From Camelus bactrianus (lineage: Eukaryota; Chordata; Mammalia; Artiodactyla; Camelidae): 64,000 nucleotides of DNA. Of this stretch, positions 40,501 through 49,659 are shown one piece after another. The stretch's first letter is position 1. The number at the start of each line of letters is the position of its first letter. The DNA is taken from positions 91,839,104-91,903,103 of the forward strand of contig NC_133546.1 of assembly GCF_048773025.1 (NCBI RefSeq). Reading direction: 5' to 3'. The translations under genes and the position numbers were made by a program. The notes beneath the pieces were generated by a model that was not told the origin of the DNA, searched no databases, and saw only the letters and a list, made by a program, of their open reading frames with translations.

Positions 40501-41430
40501 CCAACTGAGGAAGCAAGAGAAAAAAGGTGAGTCAGTTATACTGGACTAGAGCCCAGTCCTGGGAAAGTCCTTGCCAGCCACTGAGGCTGTCCACTGACCG
40601 CACTGCGCCCTCCTCCCAGGAGCAGGCTGACACGAAGACAGGCTTCCTATGTGAATTTCGGGCAGCAAAGGCCGCCCCAGGACAGGCCCCTGGGGAAATG
40701 GGAGCAAGTCCCTCCCCCTCCCATCGGAGTGCAGCAACCCCTCCCCGCCGCCTCCCCCTAACAGCACCACGCCTGCCTCCCTGGAACCCACTGACTTGGA
40801 AACAAGTGTCCAGCGAACCTGGGGCAGCAGCGAGAGGGGCGCTGCCCCCGGCGAACTGATCAATTTGCTCTTAACTCCCCCCGCGACATGGCCTGAGAAC
40901 TGCGTCTGCTGCCCAAGGCACTTCCCGAGGTCAGCCTGCCCCTAGGAGGCGGGAGCGGTGTGGGTCAGTCAGCGGCGGCAGCGGCAGGTGTAGGGGTCCG
41001 TCTCTGCGAGCCTGTGGATTGCTTCAAACTGCCCACCGGCGTGTCCTAGCCTTGACCTCTGCTGCCCCAGGTTCGCAGGACTCAAGTTTCAGGTCAGCCT
41101 GCTCCTGGAAGGCAGGACCTGTGCTTGTGCTGCAGGGGGCAGCGGCGGTGGCGGGATTGGGGCTGCCACATGCTAGCGCGGGGATTTGCTCCCATTTCCC
41201 GCCGTCGCTGCCGCCGCCCCCCGACAGCACCTCCTCATCTCCAAGGGGCAGAAATGACCTGCAACAGAGGCCCTGCAAATCTGGACAACAAAAGCTGCCC
41301 CCAGGACAGGACTCATGAGAGACGGGAGCAAATTCACAGGCTCCCAAGTGTAGACCTAGCCGTCGCCACCGCCCCCGCACCCTGACAGCACCACACCCGC
41401 CTCCTGGGAACAGGCCATGGTCTGAGGACC
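40478..41430 (+). repeat. GC-rich repeated units (copy B) joined to an L1 3' end
   Basis: After the junction (AGAGCCCAGTCCTGGGAAAG) come units with CTGCGCCCTCCTCCCAGGAG, CAGGCTGACACGAAGAC and GCCGCCCCAGGACAGGCCC. Further units follow to 41.43 kb, at least one in inverted orientation (CTGCTGCCCCAGGTTCGCAG at 41060). Confidence 0.8.
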
Positions 41431-42610
41431 AGTCGTACGTGCTCCCTTGCCATCCAGTGCCCTCCCACCTCCTGGGGTGGCGGCATCCGCTATCCCCTGG
41501 GTACAAGCGGCAACGAAGAGGCGCCCGTAGTACTAATGAGCGGGAAGGAGAAGTGGGCACCACGAACCACGCGGCGGCCCCCGACCCACCTCAGGGTCCA
41601 AACGGGTCGCGAGGCCCCGGCCTCACCTACGCACCGCTGCCCGCGAGCGCAGCCCAGGCTTCACCCGCCGGCTCCCGACCTGCGCGCCACCAAGCGCCCC
41701 CTCACCGGCTCGGCGGCGGCAGCGGAGGCGGCAGCACGCGGCGGCCCAGATCCCAGGCCACGTTCCTCCTCCAGGACCTGGTCCGGGAGCACTCGGCTCC
41801 CGCCCGGCTTTCACACGCTCCGGGCGGGTCCGGTCGGCGCATCTGTGCGTCCACGCACATGCACGCCCCTCCTCCTCCCGCCCGCAGCGCGGACGCTCAG
41901 GCTGGAACTCCTGTTGCTTGGGAGGTGGGGACTGGTGCCAGGCTTGGGGCTGGGGGCAAGGGCCTGGCAGTGGGGCGGGGGGCCCATCCCTTTACCCGCC
42001 CCACCGGGTCTCCATCCTTAACACCCCCATCCCATCACCTACCGGTCCTGGCACCCAACCAAAACCATGACCAGCTCAGGGCCAGGCCACACCCCCTAGC
42101 CCCACTCCCCCTGCTCGCCTTCCCTCCCAAACCCTGTGACTGCCCCCCCCACCTACAGCCAAGCCCCCAAGTCTCCCACCGGACCCATGAAATGGGACTT
42201 CCTCTCACACCGAGGTCCCCGCCCCGACACTCCACCACGCTAGTAATCTATGGCCCCCACGCCACAAGCTCAGCCCTCATGCCTCACTGCAGGACCCCCA
42301 ACATCCCAAGATGGTCCCCCTCACCCCTCCGCGGGGTCAGTTCCTCTCTGAGCGGCCCCTCACCCCTCAGCGTGTCCCCCCTCACCGTGGGATCCCCCCT
42401 CACTCCCAGTGCATCCCTACCCCAGGTGACCCCTTCACCCATCACCTTGCGTGTGGGGCGTGGAGGTCTGGGCTCTGGTCCCCATGGGGACTGCCACCAG
42501 CGGGGATCCAGCCTAGTGTGCTGCTGCACAGCTAGTGTTGGAGGCTACAGGGCGTGGCGGGTGAGGCTGGAGGCGGTTCCAATACCTGCCCCTGCACCCT
42601 GACCCCTGCT
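41430..42610. promoter_or_regulatory. CpG island / C-rich block of unknown role
   Basis: 41.5-41.93 kb is very CpG-dense with GGCGGCGGCAGCGGAGGCGG; 42.0-42.6 kb is C-rich with CCCCTCACCCC repeats. Long open frames on both strands are explained by composition. On the minus strand a GCCG|GTGAGG donor at about 41703 is possible. No protein is recognised. It may belong to the adjacent GC-rich repeat or be a promoter. Confidence 0.4.
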
Positions 42611-43195
42611 CTGTGCTCTGTGCCTCCTCTGAGCCAGCGGGTCAGGGTAGTCCTAGGCTGCCCACCACTGGCAGGTGGGCCATGGTTTGTTGATGGCCCT
42701 GATGATCAAGACCCCTAGGGCGGAGACATTGGGCACGTGGACCTGCAGGGGTGAGGGTGGTGCGGAGGGTACAGCTGAGCCTGGGGACAGATAGCAGGCA
42801 GGTGGGCTATGTGCATGGCCTGGGCTCAATCCTGGTGGGTTCAGGGACCCTGTTTATTCACGCCAGGGCAGAGGGAAGAGGGATGGGAGCTTCGAAAGTG
42901 TCCAAGCCAAGGCTAGAGAGCAAAGCAGGCAACTGCACTGGCCAGGCCACCTTGGAAACCTCCACAAACCTGGTCTTTGCCTACGGAGAGACTGACCTTC
43001 ACCCGCCAATGAGACGTCGCCTCCCCCTCCCCCCATATAGTTTACAGGCAATTGAAGGGACTTTGATAGGTAATTATAATAGGAGGTCAGGTCCACAGTT
43101 ATGGTGAACCTGGCAGGGCTCCTGCGTGAACCCCAGCCTGAGGCAGAGGAAGCCCCACTCAGAAATATCCTCTTACCTCTTACCAAGGCACTACG

Positions 43196-43880
43196 TAGTA
43201 GAAAAAATCTGACTCCGTATTAGATCTGTTCCTTTTATTTTAACACTCTGTCCTGTTTTCTAGGCTCAGTCTTGCCAGCTCTGCACCTTGTGTAAAACAA
43301 TGTTGCCTTTAGCCTGAAATACACAGGAGAGCCTATTCTCAAGGCTCTGACCTTTAAGGATATTAACACTTTTGCACTCCTATAAAGATAACAAGTTGCA
43401 AAATAGAAAATAACCTTTGTTTTGTTGGAGGTTTTACAGGGGCACCGTGACCTGACCCATGTGGACAGCTGCAAAGGATTCCAAGAACATGAAAAGTCCT
43501 ACACCAAGAAGTTTGCACCAACCACATCCCCTCCCCCTTTTACTAGAAAAGGAGCCTGAAGTCTGACTTGGGGAAGATGGTTCTCCAGGACGTCAGTCTG
43601 CCATTAACTTGGTCTGCAGCTGTCCACGTTGGTCAGGTCATGCTGGCCCTGTAAAACCTCTAACAAAATAAATGTTATTTTCTATTATGCAAATGGTTGT
43701 CTTTATGTTGGTGCAAAAGGGTTAATATCCTTAAAGGTCAGAGCCTTGAGAATAGGCTCTCCTGTCTATTTCAGGCTAAAGGCAACACTGTTTTACAAAA
43801 GGTGCAGAGCTAGCAAGACTAAGCCTAGAAAACAAGGCAGTGTTTTAAGCCAAAAGAGCATATCTAATATGGAGTCAGAT
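43196..43880. mobile_element. Fossil LTR-like (endogenous-retrovirus type) blocks in inverted pair
   Basis: About 43196-43470 and 43605-43880 are reverse complements of each other at high identity (shared GCCTTTAGCCTGAAAT, GAGCCTATTCTCAAGGCTC and GAGGTTTTACAGG). The spacer contains GAAGTCTGACTTGGGGAAG and GGTTCTCCAGGACGTCAG, phrases I associate with artiodactyl ERV LTRs. No gag, pol or env was seen. The family name is uncertain; it is a broken fossil, of middling age by arm divergence. Confidence 0.5.
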
Positions 43881-44439
43881 TTCTTATTTTCTATTACAGT
43901 ATATTCTATTTTTATGGTTTAAGTTTACAATTATGAAGTTCAGCCTTTTTCCATTTTAAATTGTGCAATTCAAGAGCATTAAATGCATTTACAATGCTGT
44001 GAGACCAACACCACTGGCTGGTTTCAGACTACTTCCTTCCTCAACGTAAAAGCTTGTATCCAAAGCACAACCCATGTCCTCCCTCCCCCAGCCCAAGACA
44101 AGGCCTAATCCCCATTCTCTTTCTCTCTCTCTCCACCCATCCTGGAGATTCCCTATCAAAGAATTCATACAAAAGGTGGCTTTTTGTGTCTGCCTGCATA
44201 TCTGAAGCAGGGACTGGTGAATTATTTTCTACATGAATTTGCATTTTTGCATTTTGAGAGGAAAATCCAGATGGATTAAAGATGAGATGCACAAAATGAA
44301 GCCCTTTTAGTAACTATACTAACTCTGTGCATAATCTTGGGGTAGGCACTGCTGTTCTAAGTGTGAAGCCACAGCCAGAAGGGAGATGCTTAGCTCTTCC
44401 TATGGAAAAACAAAACCAAAAGCAATGTTACAGAGGCCA

Positions 44440-44745
44440 CGGGGAGGTAGGCACCGTGCAGTCAGAGGGCGGCTACAGGGAGGGGTGCTGCCCTCCCTCA
44501 GCAGGTGGACTAGCTCCCATCTGTCCTAGGGCCTGTCCTGGGGGCGGCCTCTGCTGCCCCAGGTTCACAGGATGCATGTCTTCATGTCAGCCTGCTCCTG
44601 GGAGGAGGGCGCAGTGCATTGAGGGGGCAGCATCAGCAGCAGTCAAGGACTTTCCCAGGACTGGGCTCTAGCCCGGGATAACTACCTCTCCTTTCTTTTC
44701 TTCCTTCCTCAGTTGGTGGTTGTAGCAGCTTTTCCATTACAGGTT
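44440..44745 (-). repeat. GC-rich repeated unit (copy C) with the same L1 junction
   Basis: On the minus strand the L1 3' end runs through CCACCAACTGAGGAAG and TAGAGCCCAGTCCTGGGAAAG into GCACTGCGCCCTCCTCCCAG, CAGGCTGACATGAAGAC, GAACCTGGGGCAGCAGAGG: one unit, then unrelated DNA from about 44440 leftward. Confidence 0.82.
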
Positions 44746-45900
44746 ACTACCAGATACTGAACATATGTTTCTGTGCTATACATAAGAAGCATTTTTTTAA
44801 TCTATTTTTATATATAGTGGTTAACATGTGTAAATGTTAGCCACCATATTTAAAAACTCCCAAATTTATCCCTTCCCACCTCCTTTCCCTGGTGACCATA
44901 CAACCATACAATTATTTACTAAGTCTGCAAGTCTCTTTCTGTTTTGTAGATGAATTCCTAGTGTCTTATTTTTTAACATTGCACATATCAGTAGTATCAT
45001 ACAGTATTTTTCTTTCTCTTTATGGCTCACTTCACTTAGAATGACGATCTCTATGTCCATCCATGTTGCTGCAAATGGCATTATTTTATCCCTTTTATGG
45101 CAGAGTAGTATTCCATTGTAGAAATACGCCACATCTTCTTTATCCAGTCATCTGTTGCTTCTATAGTTTGCTTCCATATCTTGACTGTTGTATATAGTGG
45201 TGCTATGAATACTGGGATGCAGGTATCTTTTCGCACTGGAGTTTCCTACGGATACATATCCAGAAGTGGGATTGCTGGATCATAGGGTAAGTCTATTTTT
45301 AGTTTTCTGATGAATTTCCATACTATTTTCCATAATGGCTACACCAAACTACATACCCCCAACAGTGTAGGAGAGTTCCCTTTTCTCCACACCCTCTCCA
45401 GCATTTATCATTCATGAACTTTTGAGTGATGGCCATTCTGACTGGTGTGAGCTGATACCTCATTGTACTTTTGATTTGCATTTCTCTGATAATTAGTGAT
45501 ATTAAACATTTTTTCATGTGTCTATTGGCCATTTATAGTATTCATTGGAGAAATGCTTGTTTAGGTTTTCTGCCCATTTTTGGATTGGGTTTTTTTTGTT
45601 ATTAAATTTTATCAGCTGTTTGTATTTTCTGTAAATTAAGCCTTTGTCAGTCAAATCATTTACAGGTATTTTCTCCCATTCCATAGGGTGTCGTTTTACT
45701 TTGCTTATTGTTTCCTTTGCTGTGCAAAAGCTCGTAAGGTCAGTTAGGTCCCATTTGTGCATTTATTTGTGCTTTTATTTCTAATGTGTGGGTAGACTGC
45801 CCTAGGAAAACATGGCTGAGGTGTATGTCAGGTAATGTTTTGCCTATGTTTTCTTCTAAAAGGTTTATAGTGTCTTGTCTACATGTTTAAGTCTTTAAGC
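44746..45900 (-). mobile_element. L1 ORF2 end and 3' UTR, minus strand
   Basis: Reads leftward: [20 protein letters not shown] at 45514-45640, GAAAAGGGAACTCTCCTACA, then the 3' UTR with ATGCCATTTGCAGCAACATG. Frames are interrupted. Confidence 0.88.
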
Positions 45901-45992
45901 TGGCCATCAGCGTGGCCATTTTACATAAAAGCACAAGAGCAGCAGAAGCACTTTGCACCCTCAGAGCATGGGATGCACCAAGCTCTACTTAC

Positions 45993-46067
45993 GCAACCCT
46001 CAGTGTCTCCAGCCTCCACAGGGAACGTGCGTGAACAGATACAGCACCAACTTTGTAGTGAACACTT
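45993..46067 (-). pseudogene. RYR2: RYR2-like exon (VHYKVGAVSVHARSLW...)
   Basis: This is 75 bases, open, acceptor TTTTAACAG and donor TTGC|GTAAGT. It reads SVHYKVGAVSVHARSLWRLE then TLRV. Human RYR2 reads TVHYEGGAVSVHARSLWRLE. The EGG to KVG change hits a strongly conserved turn, which argues against function. The next RYR2 exon (WSGSHIRWGQPF) was not seen to the left. Confidence 0.88.
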
Positions 46068-46271
46068 CTGTTAAAACAAAACAAAACAAAACAAAATGTT
46101 AACTTTTCATTCTTGGACTCTATTTATTCAAGCCAATTAAAGAGAGGAACAAATGGGAAGTCTTTGGATAAACAGTAAAAGCTATACTTTTTGGTAGGAG
46201 AGAATATAACTGGAAATAAAAATAGCAAAATAATAACAACAGTGATCTGAATACACATTTGATTTAAACAC

Positions 46272-46404
46272 ATCCTCTCCTCTTTTATTCCCTCTAATCC
46301 CTTTCATTCCCTCTCCCTCCCCCTGGCCTTCTCTCCCTCCCCTCTCCTCTCCCTCCCTGCCTCCCCCCTCCCTCACTCTCTTTCTCTCCCTCTCCCCTCC
46401 CTCC
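46272..46404. repeat. Polypyrimidine/polypurine tract
   Basis: Over 130 bases of nearly uninterrupted C/T on plus (CCCTCTCCCTCCCCC and the like). Such tracts can form triplex (H-DNA) structures. It is intronic to the RYR2-like fragment's left flank. Confidence 0.85.
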
Positions 46405-46869
46405 AGTGAACACATTCACCTTACCCATCTAATTTCAGTCCACAGAAGCACTCAGCTATGAGTTCAGGTGTAGTTTAATATATTATATTTCAACACATGC
46501 ATATGATTATTTGAAGTTCTAAATTCTATTCCAGATATTTAAAACATTTAGAAGAAATGTAAGAACCCATTAATTTTAATGTTTTAATATAACAATCTGC
46601 TAAATGGTGAGACAGAAAAATATAAATATCAACAGAACAGTCTCACACACACAAAGAGAAACTTCTCTGGATGTGCATCACACACACCCAAGTTCCAAAG
46701 CTCTCATTACAACAGGCTGTTAATATGCCAGACGTGATGCTAAGTAATGTACATACTTAAACCTAAACTGGTCTCTGTACCAATCCCTTAAGGTTGCTTT
46801 AAGGAAACCAAAGCTTGTGCATGTACCGCTTACTTCCCGAGGACCCACTGCCTCCCTCTCCACTGGGCC

Positions 46870-47335
46870 TCACACTTCATCCTCTTCACAGGGGCTTTTA
46901 CAGAACAACACTTTCTCATTTTGGTGAGATCCAGTTTATCAATATTTTCCTTTCATGGACATGTTTTTTATGTCAAGTTTTAAAACTGTGATCTCCAAGA
47001 GTTTTTCTAAATGTTCAATAGTGTTGTGTTTTACATTTACACAAATGACCCATCTGAATTAGGGTTTGTATAAAGTGTGAGGCTTAGGCTGCGGTTCTTT
47101 TGATCTTTTCTTTTTGTTCTTTTTTCCCCCTATGGGCATCCATTTGCTCCATAAGAATGTCTTTTAAGTCTGGGGGAAAAAATCTCTTCTTTTTCAGTCA
47201 CTTTGTGCACTTTCCCCCATGATCCAGACCCCTGCAGTCTTGGTCCAATGCCAAATGAGATTAACATGAGAGAGGAATTAAAATCACATAAACTACTAGG
47301 GACAGTGGTCAATTTTATCTTCTATGTCAGTAAAT
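46870..47335 (-). mobile_element. Old L1 relic, minus strand
   Basis: GTTTTACATTTACACAAATG, TTGTATAAAGTGTGAGGC and ATGGGCATCCATTTGCTCC follow an old L1 3' region in reverse orientation. It lies between two RYR2-like exons. Confidence 0.6.
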
Positions 47336-47746
47336 AGAAGACAACATAAAAAGGACCTGAACCTCTGGGCCATTTGAGAACTCTGATTTTGAAACTGAGT
47401 ATGAGACTGAACATTCCAGAAAGAAGACTAATTGAAACTAATGAACATTTAATGAGGTTTTAAGTAGCTGAATGTTTCACTCCTCCCACTTAGTTTACTT
47501 CATTCAATGCTTCTTACCATGTTTTAATTGGACAAAAATTTTTATCAATTCTATTGACAGGGAATCAAAACATAACATGAGTAAAAACTTCAGAGGAGGC
47601 TAGCAAATGGATCACTTTAGTGGACAGATAACGTTAGTGGCCCACTTTCTATTATGCAAATGGCCTGACGAGACACATCCTGAACTTAAGGAACTGTGTC
47701 AAGGCAAGAAGGTGCGAGGCTCCAGGCTCTGGGCTCAGGTACCAAC

Positions 47747-47843
47747 CTCCGCTGCTCTTCACCATGTTCTCCTGAGGGGACAGTGAGGCACTCGTCCATG
47801 TGTCCATGAAGCAACCTGAGGACGTCACTGCCGATGAGATACC
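47747..47843 (-). pseudogene. RYR2: RYR2-like exon ([17 protein letters not shown]...)
   Basis: This is 97 bases, open, acceptor TCTTTCCAG and unusual but valid donor GGAG|GTTGGT. It reads [20 protein letters not shown] then [11 protein letters not shown]. Human RYR2 differs by Gly for Ser at position 5. The split Gly codon (G|GG) fits the exon upstream. Confidence 0.9.
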
Positions 47844-48523
47844 CTGGAAAGATCGAAACCAGTCACATTGGAACAGTCATGGTCAGATGCTGACAGATGG
47901 ACAGATCACCTGGTTCAGCCTTCTATTTTCATAGTCAAAGATCCAGAAGCCTAGTGAGGCTTAGGTAACTGGGAAAAATCGCAGACACAGGTGCTGCCAC
48001 CTGCCTTCTATCTCTGAGCCCTGGGCTCCCAAGTCTAGAATCCATGACTGTAGCCTCAAAAGACCCTCCACTGAACAGACAAGCCTGGATAGGCTCAATT
48101 CTGGACCATCTAAGTGAGAATGATCAGAACAGAGCTATTTCCCTGGAAACCCTGAAGCGCAGGCACTACTGTGCTCCGGGTCTAAGTCCCGCACCCCGGA
48201 GGATGAGACATCTCGACATTAGCCTAAATGAGCAATATCCTGAGGCCAGAACATTGGAGAAAATAACCCCTAGAAAGCTCACGTGTAAAATACACACAAA
48301 TAAACAGAAATGTAAAAATAAGGAAGGACAGATCTTAACACAAACTTCACTTTTAAGTAACAATTTACATGAGAGTCTTTAATGTCACGCATCTGCGTTA
48401 TAGGCTACTTTGACACAAAGAGCTCTAATGCATTTGCTCGTTATCATCATCCCTATCATCATTAGGGATGACTGTCAACTCTGCATCAAGGGAACAGCCT
48501 CCTCACTGCTGTGGTGTCTTTAC

Positions 48524-48624
48524 CTTGGGCTGCTTCACTTCCTGAGCTGATGGGGGCCACGCTCCAGAGGGTCTGCTGGAAGGCGGCATCCACGTGCAAG
48601 CTGCTATTGCCGTAGGACAAAGTG
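48524..48624 (-). pseudogene. RYR2: RYR2-like exon (SYGNSSLHVDAAF...)
   Basis: Acceptor CCAATGCAG and donor CAAG|GTAAAG. It reads LSYGNSSLHVDAAFQQTLWS then VAPISSGSEAAQ; human RYR2 has LSYGNGSLHVDAAFQQTLWS. The exon is 101 bases where 33 codons plus one base (100) is expected: CAC-TTT-G replaces CAC-TTG near the 5' end, an apparent 1-nt insertion. Confidence 0.88.
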
Positions 48625-48869
48625 CTGCATTGGAGGCAAAACGAGGCATCACTTCAGGCTCAGGGTGACTCTTCACACGTAAGTGCTCCTGGCAACTCTA
48701 ACCGAACATCACAGATTTGGAAATGTCCATAGACAACATCTATTTCAATCCCGTCCCTCAAAAATTAAGAGACTGGTCAAAAAAAATTAGAGTTTATATT
48801 TGATATTATGTATTTTTCAGCTTCATTCTAAGAGTTACTACTTAAGCCAATAACAGAAAACACACAAAT

Positions 48870-49650
48870 GAATCACCTCACACCATTCAGAATGACCATG
48901 ATTAAAAAGTTCACAAAGGAGAAATGCTGAAGAGAGTGTGGAGAAAAGGGAACCCCCTTATGCTGTAGGTGGGAATACAGTTTGGTGTAGCCACTATGGA
49001 AAACAGTGTGGAGATTACTTAAAAAAATAAAAATAGAGTTACCTTACGATCTAGCAATCCCACTCCTGAGCATATGTCTGGAAAAAACTCTAATCTGAAA
49101 AGATACATGTACCCCAATGTTCACAGCAGCACTATTTACGATAGCCAAGACATGGAAACAACTTAAATGTCCACTGACAGATGACTGGATAAGGAAACTG
49201 TGATGTATTTATACAATGGAATCCTACTCAGCAATAAAAAAAGAAAAAAATAATGCCATTTGCAGGAACACAGATGAACCTGGAAACTGTCATACTAAGT
49301 GAAGTAAGCCAGACAAAGTAAGCAAAATACTATATGATATCACTTATATGTGGAATCCAGAAAAACTGATACAAATGAACTTATTTACAAAACAGAAATA
49401 GACTCACAAAGAGAACGAACTTAAGGTTCCCAAAGGGGAAAGGTGGGGAGGGATAAATTAGGAGTTCACGATTTGTAGATACACACTACTATACATAAAA
49501 TAGATAAACAGCAAGGTCCTACTATATACAGCCCAGGGAACTACATTCAGTATCTTATAATTCCCTATAATGAAAAAGAATGCATATTTATAATTGAATC
49601 ACTATGCCATATGACACTGCAAATCAACAATACTTCAAGTAAAAAAGAAA
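48870..49650 (+). mobile_element. L1 3' end and 3' UTR
   Basis: ATCACCTCACACCATTCAGA, ATGTTCACAGCAGCACTATT, GATATCACTTATATGTGGAA, and a TTCAAGTAAAAAAG tail. Confidence 0.88.
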
Positions 49651-49659
49651 ACACATAAA

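Larger units (their letters stand above)
45993..48624 (-). pseudogene. RYR2: RYR2 unprocessed pseudogene fragment (three N-terminal exons)
   Basis: Three exons in gene order on the minus strand (48524-48624, 47747-47843, 45993-46067) encode consecutive parts of the ryanodine receptor 2 N-terminal cytosolic domain, a beta-trefoil/MIR region near residues 160-250. They are joined by matching phases and AG/GT borders. The first has a 1-nt insertion; the third replaces conserved EGG with KVG. RYR2 is a huge calcium-release channel with more than a hundred exons, and no neighbouring exon was found on either side, so this is an isolated duplicated block. RYR3 and RYR1 fit less well because they lack [11 protein letters not shown]. 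Confidence 0.88.

Noticed and set aside
40478-41430. Host gene promoter directly after L1
   Set aside because: The same GC-rich units recur at 36 and 44.5 kb, so they are better explained as a repeat family.
41439-42602. Long open frame of 387 codons on the plus strand
   Set aside because: It is Pro/Ser/Arg/His-rich text from a C-rich CpG island, with open frames on both strands at once, no domain and no splice context.
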